Shown here: positions 21,011 through 30,950 of the stretch, in pieces
Numbering within the stretch: position 1 is the stretch's first letter
Layout of the letters: every line of letters begins with the position of its first letter
Assembly (NCBI RefSeq): GCF_026213295.1
Contig: NC_079419.1
Location: forward strand, 23,707,818-23,771,817
DNA length: 64,000 bases
Origin: Gadus chalcogrammus
Taxonomy: Eukaryota; Chordata; Actinopteri; Gadiformes; Gadidae
Direction: 5' to 3'
Notes under the pieces: model-generated
Seen by the model: only the letters and a program-made list of their open reading frames with translations
The model's database searches: none
What the model was told of the DNA's origin: nothing
Translations under genes and position numbers: made by a program

Positions 21011-22127
21011 TATACCTTCTTCGTATATTTTCACTTTGTCTCTTTGAGCCGAAAAATTAAAAGCCTACAACCTCAATATTATCCTAGAAACACAATGTTA
21101 AGCTTAAACTGTTAAGGCAGTCCTTGTTTCATCAGCGTTAAAATAATAAATTGATTTGAAACATACTTGATTAGCATCGGGCGTTGTTTGGCCTCATAGA
21201 GAAGAACCCAATGGAGACTCTTCGTTGACTCAGACCCGTCTTTGGTACCATCTTTCGTACCATTATTAAACTCGAAAATAAACTCACATACTTCAAGGCA
21301 CAGACACATGTTGGACATCGAGGTGTTTCTACTTGGCATGACCGTGGACAACTTGTCGAAGTCCGAGTTCTTGTTTAAGAGAACGAGGCGATGGTTTGAG
21401 GTTCTTCATACATGGCTGGTTATCTGCTTCTGGTAGAAGCTAAATGCTAGTTAACAAATTAATGTATGTCATATGCATGTTGAGACCCCCATATTTGATT
21501 AATGGAATTTTAAAGACAATGTGACGTGTATGTGGGGGGGGGAGGCTTTTGTAGATGCTTGTGTTCACTTGTATTTGTGTATGCATGTTATTTCGCCTTT
21601 TTTTTTTGCTTGTGCAGTCGACAAACCGCAGACTCTTTCTCATGTGCCAATTGATCAATGAACTCTTCATGTTGTTTTCCTTGTGGTTCCTGTCAGGTCT
21701 TTCAACTCTCTGCATGAGGGGCCAGATCCTAATGAGTCCAATAACTGGGGAGCAGTGCACTGACAGAACGAGGCCGTGGCTCTGATGGGGTATGTACTCC
21801 GCTGAGCTCCACGAGGGGTGGGCCCAGAGGTTTCTCTCCCCCAGGAAAGGTCTATGTCTCTGGGAGGACGATGAGCACCAGTCCCTCACAGTGACTCCTG
21901 TGCTGCTAAAACAATTATTCATTATACCACTCAATGAAGTGGAGTCCTGCCGCTAACGAAACATCCTTACTCTTCAAAGCTTTTGATGTTTATCTCCCTA
22001 CCCTGTTATTCAACACTTTTTCAAATATAAATCTTTGAAGAGAGACAAGAAAGCAGGTTGGAGAACATAATTCTGTCATTCTGTCTGATTCATATTACAT
22101 TTGGTTGAATAAGTCATATCTTTTATT
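21011..22127. other. Unassigned sequence
   Basis: No convincing gene. Short frames on both strands (for example 21112-21351 - and 21555-21785 +) show no family I recognise. A poly(G) run lies at about 21534-21542 and a T-rich tract near 21597-21608. Confidence 0.4.
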
Positions 22128-22402
22128 AGGGGTCCGAGCGTTTTTTTCCCCCTCAAATTCTGTAAAAGTCATACTGCAGCCTATACCGTAAGTCGAAAAC
22201 TCTTGAAATGTTCAGGTATGGTTAGCAATAACCCCCAATACCCATAAACACACATTTTCGGTACTGCACCCAAAGGCAAATAATAAAAAATGCACCAAAA
22301 TCGCAACATAAAATCTTTAGACCAAGCCCCACAAAAATCATCTAACAGAATTTGTTTTATTTAGTTCCATTTGAGAAATATTGGTCAATAAAGTTGGAGC
22401 AG

Positions 22403-23027
22403 TGTTACGACCGGCCTAGGGGAACCGGACATAACAAATGGTGCTCCCCTCTTTTCCCCACTCCCAAGGACGACCAGGCACACATGGCTGCAGTCTAGCA
22501 TAAGTTAATTTATTCAATTGATGGAGCCTCGGGGTGAGCATAGCCAAAACAAACAAAAACAATCTAACCCAAAACTAACTTCCCTAACCGACAAACCAAA
22601 GAAAACAAAGTTTACAGGATTCTCACTGACTCCCTACGTGATAAACAGGAGAAAACAAAGATAAACCAAACAAGCTACTCACCCCTATAATTACCTGGAC
22701 TGCTAAAGTTTAAACGTATCACAATACAATACAATATAATGCCACATGGTAAAGCCTGGTGCAGTTGGGAGCAGGGTCAAGAGAAGGAGAATGATTGTCT
22801 CCAGCGGCGGCCATTTATAGTAGCTCCTCCAGCCCCAGCACCAATCGACAGCCAGCACCTGGAGAAACACCAATGGTGGTAGCACCACCCTCAGGCCGGG
22901 AGGAGCAGCACCTGGAGAGGGAGAGAGCCTAAGGGTGGCAACACCACCCTCAGGCCGGGAGGAACCACAGCACAGACGAAATCCATACAACACTGAAAAA
23001 TACCACACACGACCCTGGGTCGTAACA
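22403..23027 (-). mobile_element. Solo LTR, - strand
   Basis: 625 bp with inverted ends TGTTACGACC and GGGTCGTAACA, flanked by GCAG at 22399-22402 and 23028-23031. On the - strand a TATA box (CTATAAATGG, about 22812-22821) precedes an AATAAA at about 22508-22513, giving U3-R-U5 order. In U3 two diverged tandem copies of about 60 bp contain CACCTGGAGA and CCACCCTCAGGCCGGGAGGA (22855-22970). No internal genes remain. Confidence 0.85.
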
Positions 23028-23954
23028 GCAGTTAGCCCATTTTCTTATATGACCATTTTGTAATTGTATAAAAAGACATACGACTATTATTAGGTGGATA
23101 CCAGTACCCCCCACTACCCATAAACCATCATATTAATCATATTCATCTCTAAAATCAAATGCATCTTTTTCACCCTGGTCTTCTGCTCTAAAAATGTTTA
23201 CTTTTCCCACAATTTCATAGAAAAGCCAAATGTCCACATTCTCAACCCATTTTGCCTATTTGACCATTTTGTTATTGTTTAACTACCATACGGCTATCAT
23301 TAGGTGGATACCATTAACAGTGCGACTTTTCAGATCTGTACTCTTTTAAGAAAGCCCTTAATTCTGTTGTGAAATGTGTGCTTGGATTTTTCTTGATGTT
23401 GTGAGCTTATCAAAAGACATTTTCATCATGTGAATGAGGCTACATGCAGTTCAGGAATGTCAGTGGCTCAACAGGATAATGCTGTGTGTACTGTTGATCC
23501 TTAGGTTGAGAGTTTGATTAGTGCATGCTGAACATGACATTTTGTCATTGCCACTCATTTAAGAAACACAACATTGAACAGCACCTGAAATTCATCAGGC
23601 AATCAACATTCCGGCTCATTAGTTTCCAAGAATCGGACTGCCAAGACACAGTATGGCATTAAGGGGAACTTCTTCATTAACCATTTTTCCTTCATAATGA
23701 ACTCTGTCATATTTATATTTCTCCGGTTAGTGTTCTTGACTACAAATGTTTAATTTCCCCAGAATTTCACAGATTTTTCAGGTATATGCTTTGAAGAAAG
23801 CCCTTAATTCACTTGAGAAATGTGTGCTTTGAGTTTTCTGGATGTTGTGTGCTTATCTATAGACATTTTGACCATGTGAATGAGGCATGCAGTTCAGGTT
23901 TATAAGTGGAAAATCTGGTAACCCTTCCTTTTACAGTCCCCTAATTACTAGGTA

Positions 23955-24190
23955 TTTACCCGGTACATACATGGTAAATTATAGTGTATTACTGGGTAAT
24001 TACCACTGGTAATAAGAAGGTAAATACAGAGGTAGTTACCCGGTAAATACATGGTAAATCGTAGTGTATTACTGGGTAATTACCACTGGTAATAAGAAGG
24101 TAAATACAGAGGTAGTTACCCGGTAAATACATGGTAAATCATAGTGTATTACTGGGTAATTACCACTCGTAATAAGAAGGTAAATACAGA
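23955..24190. repeat. 79 bp terminal tandem repeat, left arm of foldback element
   Basis: Three copies containing TTACTGGGTAATTACCACT(G/C)GTAATAAGAAGG at a 79 bp period. The motif GGTAA/TTACC recurs within each unit. The inverted counterpart is at 29340-29640. Confidence 0.85.
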
Positions 24191-24549
24191 GGAATTACAG
24201 CTGATGTACCAAGTAAAACCTCCACTATTACCCATCAACTCAACTAAGTAGCGTGTAGTTGTAACTGTTTTAGGTTGGTAATAACTCCGATATTGTGTAC
24301 TTCCTAGGAAATTAGGCAACCAATTCTTAGAAACACCTATTATCCAAGGTTTATGTTGGTAACAGCCCAAATTTAATGATGTATCTAGAAATTAGCATAG
24401 TACTTTCCAATAAAATACTTTTTCTTAGTTATTATTCATAGCTACACCCATTTAGAAAGGGTTTATTCAGTTTACCACTATGGAATTACTTACCTGGTAA
24501 CAACCTCTGCAGTTTTCCTCTAGTGTCATGGTACATCTTCTTAAATACT

Positions 24550-25650
24550 GGGTACAAAGCCGTTTGTTTCCATGGTATTACCAGGTTCTTACCATATCAT
24601 TTATAATAGATACATTCCATTGTCCATGCAGTCAACACAAACTTGTACCATGTACGTTCTGCGACGTTACCAAGTAAAACACGACAATTTACCCAGTAAG
24701 TAAGCTGAAACTGTTCTGTAAAAGGAAGCCTCGTTTGTTTCCATGGTATTACCAGGTTCTTACCATATAATTTGTAATACATTATTCCCTTTTCCATGCA
24801 GTCAACACAAACTTGTACCATGTACGTTCTGCGACGTTACCAAGTAAAACACGACAATTTACCCAGTAAGTAAGCTGAAACTGTACTGTAAAAGGAAGCC
24901 TCGTTTGTTTCCATGGTATTACCAGGTTCTTACCATATCATTTATAATAGATACATTCCATTGTCCATGCAGTCAACACAAACTTGTACCATGTACGTTC
25001 TGCGACGTTACCAAGTAAAACACGACAATTTACCCAGTAAGTAAGCTGAAACTGTACTGTAAAAGGAAGCCTCGTTTGTTTCCATGGTATTACCAGGTTC
25101 TTACCATATAATTTGTAATACATTATTCCCTTTTCCATGCAGTCAACACAAACTTGTACCATGTACGTTCTGCGACGTTACCAAGTAAAACACGACAATT
25201 TACCCAGTAATTAAGCTGAAACTGTACTGTAAAAGGAAGCCTTGTTTGTTTCCATGGTATTACCAGGTTCTTACCATATAATTTGTAATACATTATTCCC
25301 TTTTCCATGCAGTAAACACAAACTTGTACCATGTACGTTCTGCGACGTTACCAAGTAAAACACGACAATTTACCCAGTAAGTAAGCTGAAACTGTACTGT
25401 AAAAGGAAGCCTCGTTTGTTTCCATGGTATTACCAGGTTCTTACCATATAATTTGTAATACATTATTCCCTTTTCCATGCAGTCAACACAAACTTGTACT
25501 ATGTACGTTCTGCGACGTTACCAAGTAAAACACGACAATTTACCCAGTAATTAAGCTGAAACTGTACTGTAAAAGGAAGCCTCGTTTGTTTCCATGGTAT
25601 TACCAGGCTCTTACCATACAAGTTGTAACTGGTTATTCCCTTTTCCATGC
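24550..25650. repeat. 170 bp tandem array, left arm of foldback element (six copies)
   Basis: The unit includes CCATGGTATTACCAGG, CCATGCAGT(C/A)AACACAAAC, TTCTGCGACGTTACC and CTGAAACTGT(A/T)CTG. Six copies of the GCGACGTTACC block occur at about 24660, 24831, 25001, 25171, 25341 and 25511, and a diverged copy ends the array near 25650. Copies differ by only a few bases. Short frames of 60-74 codons recur in each unit only because the repeat lacks stops in some frames; they are not genes. Confidence 0.9.
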
Positions 25651-25983
25651 AATCAACACAAACCATATATGTTCTGCAACATCGTTCACCAGTAGTTAAG
25701 CACTTTAATTGTTGTTATAAAACCCCAAACCACTGTTGATGAAAGACATATTAAAATTAAACAAAATCAAAGGCTTATCTTTCAAACAATGCATATCTCA
25801 CAAACAGGCACTGAACACTGAAGAAATCGGACAAACAAAAGAGCCGTCCACATCAACTCAATTTAAATGTTACTGATGGTGTTTTCATAAAATACATGAC
25901 AGTGTTATGGCAAGTGACCACAAGGAAGACTGCTTCAACCTCTACAATTTGAATAAGTGGTGAATGCCATGCAGCAATCTGCC

Positions 25984-25986
<3 letters not shown>

Positions 25987-26015
<29 letters not shown>

Positions 26016-26060
26016 ATTTAATTTAGAGGCGCCTTTCAAAACACCCAAGGTCAACATGAT
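25987..26060 (-). mobile_element. LINE 3' tail inserted in left arm only
   Basis: The left arm has 74 bp, (AAT)n then CATTTAATTTAGAGGCGCC and TTTCAAAACACCC, between GCCTAT and GGGAG. The right arm (about 27886) has GCCTATGGGAG in inverse with nothing between. The insert resembles the extreme 3' end of an L2/CR1-type LINE on the - strand. Confidence 0.7.
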
Positions 26061-28199
26061 GGGAGCATCTTCGTGGTCATTCGCAAACCAATGAGTCCAC
26101 TCGATGAATGAGAGATGACTCTTTAGTGTCTTCTCTGTGAGGTATCCCTGCAGTCTCCACATCTGGGATTTGAAGGCTGACCAAGACCTGACCAGGTACC
26201 TCCAAATCTCCCCTTCAAGAATCAGAAGACAAGAAAATAAACATTAGGACTGTCAATTAATGAACATTTCTAGAACATGTAGAAGTCAAGGATTATTTTG
26301 TTTATCAGTTAAGAAAGGATGCTGGTCCTCTGGCCATTGTGTTTGGTCATATTGAAAAGAGAAAAAGGCATAGCCATAAATACAGTTAATAGGACGGGAG
26401 GGGACAGGCAGTTAGCTCCGGTTAGCCCTTTAGCATCGAGCTAGCGGAGCTTCTGTCATTCAAATAACTCGGACATGTTGTTTAAAACCTATAGCACCCA
26501 ATTTATTAAAATATCCGGATTTAATCGGGCTCTCTCCCATAAGTACAGTTAATAGGACGGGAAGAGACAGGCTCTGTTAGCCCCGGTTAGCGCGATGCTA
26601 AAGAGCAGCTCTACCGGAGCATGCCACCTCAACAGGTGCAAGTTAGCCTCCGGTTTGATATTCGCCGGATACTCGGTTTACCACCCAATCGGATTCATCA
26701 ACATAAGTGCAATACATTACGGGCTTAGTATGTTGAGGACGGTTTAGGACACCGTATCGCGAAAAATCACAAACACATGTTGTCGCCATCGATGTCTGTG
26801 CAACTACGTCATTTACGTTCTCTGGCTGCTACCTGTTTTAGGGACCGTCAACAAGTTACACTCACCGACTGGTGGCAGAGACGTTACCATGGAATTGTTT
26901 CTGGAAATAAATCATATAAAATCACAAAAAAATACATTTTGTCACCTGATTGTAGTAGTAGTTGCCAATGGTGGGCTGCTACTTACTGCAGGTAACTTTG
27001 CTAATATATTGCATTATTGTTAAACGGGATGCAATTAATAATTTCAAATATAGTTTGGTCGATTTTTGTCGAATATTAAACTATTAACTGCATTATGATT
27101 AACTATATTGCAATATATTTGTGTGATTCATTTCCTGAAACAATTCCATGGTAACGTCTCTGCCAACAGTCGGTGAGTGTAATTTGTTGACGGTCCTAAA
27201 CCGTCCTCAACATACTAAGCCCGTAATGTATTGCACTTATGTTGATGAATCCGATTGGGTGGTAAACCGAATATCCGGCGAATATCAAACCGGAGGCTAA
27301 CTTGCACCTGTTGAGGTGGCATGCTCCGGTAGAGCTGCTCTTTAGCATCGCGCTAACCGGGGCTAACAGAGCCTGTCTCTTCCCGTCCTATTAACTGTAC
27401 TTATGGGAGAGAGCCCGATTAAATCCGGATATTTTAATAAATTGGGTGTTATAGGTTTTAGACAACATGTCCGAGTTATTTGAATGACAAGCTCCGCTAG
27501 CGCGATGCTTAAGGGCTAACCGGAGCTAACGGCCTGTCCCCTCCCGTCCTATTAACTGTATTTATGGCTATGCCTTTTTCTCTTTTCAATATGACCAAAC
27601 ACAATGGCCAGAGGACCAGCATCCTTTCTTAACTGATAAACAAAATAATCTTTGAGTTCTACATGTTCTAGAAATGTTCATTAATTGACAGTCCTAATGT
27701 TTATTTTCTTGTCTTCTGATTCTTGAAGGGGAGATTTGGAGGTACCTGGTCAGGTCTTGGTCAGCCTTCAAATCCCAGATCTGGAGACTGCAGGGATACC
27801 TCACAGAGAAGACACTAAAGAGTCATCTCTCATTCATCGAGTGGACTCATTGGTTTGCGAATGACCACAAAGATGCTCCCATAGGCAGACTGCTGCATGG
27901 CATTCACCACTTATTCAAATTGTAGAGGTTGAAGCAGTCTTCCTTGTGGTCACTTGCCATAACACTGTCATGTGTTTTATGAAAACACCATCAGTAACAT
28001 CTAAATTGAGTTGATGTGGACGGCTCTTTTTTTTGGCCTATTTCTTCAGTGTTCAGTGCCTGTTTGTGAGATATGCATTTGTTTGAAAGATAAGCCCTTG
28101 ATTTTGTTTAATTTTAATATGTCTTTCATCAACAGTGGTTTGGGGTTTTATAATAACAATTAAAGTGCTTAACTACTGGTGAACGATGTTGCAGAACAT

Positions 28200-28970
28200 A
28201 TATGGTTTGTGTTGATTGCATGGAAAAGGGAATAACCAGTTACAACTTATATGGTAAGAGCCTGGTAATACCATGGAAACAAACAAGGCTTCCTTTTACA
28301 GTACAGTTTCAGCTTAATTACTGGGTAAATTGTCGTGTTTTACTTGGTAACGTCGCAGAACGTACATGGTACAAGTTTGTGTTGACTGCATGGAAAAGGG
28401 AATAATGTATTACAAATTATATGGTAAGAACCTGGTAATACCATGGAAACAAACGAGGCTTCCTTTTACAGTACAGTTTCAGCTTAATTACTGGGTAAAT
28501 TGGTGTGTTTTACTTGGTAACGTCGCAGAACGTACATGGTACAAGTTTGTGTTGACTGCATGGAAAAGGGAATAATGTATTACAAATTATATGGTAAGAA
28601 CCTGGTAATACCATGGAAACAAACAAGGCTTCCTTTTACAGTACAGTTTCAGCTTAATTACTGGGTAAATTGGTGTGTTTTACTTGGTAACGTCGCAGAA
28701 CGTACATGGTACAAGTTTGTGTTGACTGCATGGAAAAGGGAATAATGTATTACAAATTATATGGTAAGAACCTGGTAATACCATGGAAACAAACGAGGCT
28801 TCCTTTTACAGTACAGTTTCAGCTTACTTACTGGGTAAATTGTCGTGTTTTACTTGGTAACGTCGCAGAACGTACATGGTACAAGTTTGTGTTGACTGCA
28901 TGGACGATGGAATGTATCTATTATAAATGATATGGTAAGAACCTGGTAATACCATGGAAACAAACGGCTT
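28200..28970. repeat. 170 bp tandem array, right arm of foldback element (four copies)
   Basis: Inverted counterpart of 24550-25650. The GGTAACGTCGC block occurs four times, at about 28347, 28517, 28687 and 28857, against six in the left arm. Two units have GGTGTGTTTTAC where the others have GTCGTGTTTTAC, a variant not seen in the left array. Confidence 0.9.
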
Positions 28971-29339
28971 CGTACCCAGTATTTAAGAAGATGTACCATG
29001 ACACTAGAGGAAAACTTCCTGCAGAGGTTGTTACCAGGTAAGTAATTCCATAGTGGTAAATTGAATAAACCCTTTCTAAATGGGTGTAGCTATGAATAAT
29101 AACTAAGAAAAAGTATTTTATTGGAAAGTACTATGCTAATTTCTAGATAGTACATCATTAAATTTGGGCTGTTACCAGCATAAACCTTGGATAATAGGTG
29201 TTTCTAAGAATTGGTTGCCTAATTTCCTAGGAAGTACACAATATCGGAGTTATTACCAATCTAAAACAGTTACAACTACACGCTACTTAGTTGAGTTGAT
29301 GGGTAATAGTGGAGGTTTTACTTGGTACATCAGCTGTAA

Positions 29340-29640
29340 TTCCTCTGTATTTACCTTCTTATTACCAGTGGTAATTACACAGTAATACACTATAATTTAC
29401 CGGATAATTCCTCTGTATTTACCTTCTTATTACGAGTGGTAATTACCCAGTAATACACTATGATTTACCATGTATTTACCGGGTAACTACCTCTGTATTT
29501 ACCTTCTTATTACCAGTGGTAATTACCCAGTAATACACTATGATTTACCGGGTAACTACCTCTGTTTTTACCTTCTTATTACCAGTGGTAATTACCCAGT
29601 AATACACTATAATTTACCATGCATGTACCGGGTAAATACC
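29340..29640. repeat. 79 bp terminal tandem repeat, right arm of foldback element
   Basis: Four somewhat uneven copies of the inverse of the 23955-24190 unit, with GGTAATTACCCAGTAATACAC at the core of each. The first has ACACAG instead of ACCCAG. One unit is about 10 bp shorter. Confidence 0.82.
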
Positions 29641-29764
29641 TAGTAATTAGGGGACTGTAAAAGGAAGGGTTACCGAAAATCTTTCCTTAAATATGACAAT
29701 TATATGTTATATTTATATATCTTCCATTAATGTGTTCTTGACTTTTAATCTTGCTCGGACCCCG

Positions 29765-29924
29765 TTAACCACCGCTTGCGGTTATATTTATTATTATTAT
29801 CATTATTATTATTATTATACAAAAAAAGGATTAGCAATTAATAATTGATTATGCAGTTTGATGCAGTTTCGTGACTTCTTGAAGCATTTAATCATCACTC
29901 CTCTACCATCTTACATTACCCATC

Positions 29925-29925
<1 letters not shown>
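29765..29925. repeat. ATT-rich microsatellite and short spacer
   Basis: An imperfect (ATT)n at about 29788-29820 follows the right end of the host repeat. No gene is seen before the (GT)n array. Confidence 0.6.
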
Positions 29926-29991
<66 letters not shown>

Positions 29992-30105
29992 AGAAACTGC
30001 TTCATCCAGGATGTGAATAGAAATAGAAAACATTTCTGGATCCACACCAGAAAACCCCTAAGGTTCACCAGGGAGCTGTTAGCTAAATCTACTGCACTGA
30101 ATAAA

Positions 30106-30200
<95 letters not shown>
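29926..30200. repeat. (GT)n and (AC)n microsatellites in inverse orientation
   Basis: About 60 bp of GT at 29927-29989 and about 90 bp of AC at 30110-30200, separated by about 120 bp. The pair could form a hairpin. Frames of Cys-Val or His-Thr repeats across them are repeat artefacts. Confidence 0.97.
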
Positions 30201-30204
<4 letters not shown>

Positions 30205-30490
30205 TCCTGGGTAGACCTGGACCTCATCAACATGCGTATGACCGTGAGGAGAACACGGCAGACTGTGTAAGAGGACCGTATATGGTAGCAGTCCTGGGAA
30301 GAGCCCAGCCCAGGGATGAGGCAGATCCCTTTCCCACAGCGGGGAGGTGATCCAGGGGCCCCAGGCTCCAGGAGTCCCTGGCAAAGACGTAGGCTTAGCA
30401 GGACTATATGGAGGGCCCTCTAACGACAGACCTGGCAAGCTGCTTCTGCTGCCGCATGCAGCACAGCCCCGTCACTCAACCACAGAACAA
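30201..30490. other. GC-rich unassigned segment
   Basis: More GC-rich than its surroundings, with open frames on both strands that I cannot assign. No paired splice sites convincing enough to call an exon. Confidence 0.35.
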
Positions 30491-30950
30491 GGTGTTTATT
30501 TTTTCTTCCTCCCCCATCCTTCCATCCTTCCATCCTCCCCTATCCTTCTGTCCTTCCTTCCTCCCCAATCCTTTCTTCCCGCCGTCCTCCCCCATCCTTC
30601 CTTCCTCCCCCATCCTTCCCTCCTCCCCCATCCTTCCCTCCTCCCCCATCCTTCTTTCCTCCCCAATCCTTCCTTCCCACCGTCCTCCCCTATCCTTCCT
30701 TCCTCCCCCATCCTTCCTTCCTTCCCACCGTCCTCCCCTATCCTTCCTTCCTCCCCCATCCTTCCTTCCTTCCCGCCGTCCTCCCCTATCCTTCCTTCAT
30801 CCCCCATCCTTCCTTCCTCTCTTCCTCCCCAGTCCTCCCTTCCCCCAACATCCTTCTTTCCTCCCTTCCTTCCTGGCAAACTTTCTTTCCTTCATCCTAT
30901 CTTATTTTGTGTTTCCTCCTTCTTCCTTCCTTCCCTTCCTGTCCAATCAA
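30491..30950. repeat. Pyrimidine minisatellite (CCCATCCTTCCTTCCTCC)-like
   Basis: About 460 bp of irregular CCCCATCCTTCCTT and CCGTCCTCCCCTATCC units, with purines all on the - strand. Long frames through it (Pro/Ser/Leu on +, Gly/Arg/Glu on -) follow from composition. Confidence 0.95.

Larger units (their letters stand above)
23917..29674. mobile_element. Foldback element: 5.76 kb inverted repeat with 8 bp target duplication
   Basis: The two halves are inverted copies of each other: left arm about 23917-26905, right arm about 27140-29674, around a centre of about 230 bp that is not obviously paired. Ends are GGTAACCCTTCC and GGAAGGGTTACC. GAAAATCT is duplicated at 23909-23916 and 29675-29682, showing insertion as one unit into the surrounding repeat. 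Each arm has, from outside in, a 79 bp tandem repeat, unique sequence, a 170 bp tandem array, and about 1 kb of unique sequence. No transposase frame is present. An 8 bp duplication fits hAT, P, Merlin or Zisupton-type transposition, but the ends lack the hAT CAG start, so I leave the class open. Confidence 0.9.
22128..29764. repeat. Old host repeat with GGGGTCCGAG ends, carrying two nested insertions
   Basis: GGGGTCCGAG at about 22129 and its inverse CTCGGACCCC at about 29754 face each other. Removing the solo LTR (22403-23027) and the foldback element (23917-29674) leaves about 1.25 kb. This residue has internal direct repeats: GACCATTTTGT(A/T)ATTGT with ATTAGGTGGATACCA near 23045 and 23270, and GTGTGCTT(T)G with TGTGAATGAGGC near 23380 and 23828. 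The right end continues into GTTAACCACCGCTTGCGG and an ATT-rich microsatellite. Its identity is unknown; that the two ends belong together is inferred. Confidence 0.5.

Noticed and set aside
24597..25478. Series of similar 60-74 codon frames (VQVCVDCMEKG...) on the - strand, and mirrored at 28202-28930 on the + strand
   Set aside because: They recur once per 170 bp tandem unit and shift frame between units because 170 is not a multiple of three. They are open by chance within a non-coding repeat.
24550..28970. CRISPR-like repeated array
   Set aside because: Units are 170 bp head-to-tail with no spacers, in a vertebrate genome; this is a tandem repeat inside a foldback element.
29916..30438. 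Frames of Cys-Val and His-Thr repeats
   Set aside because: Translations of (GT)n/(AC)n microsatellites.
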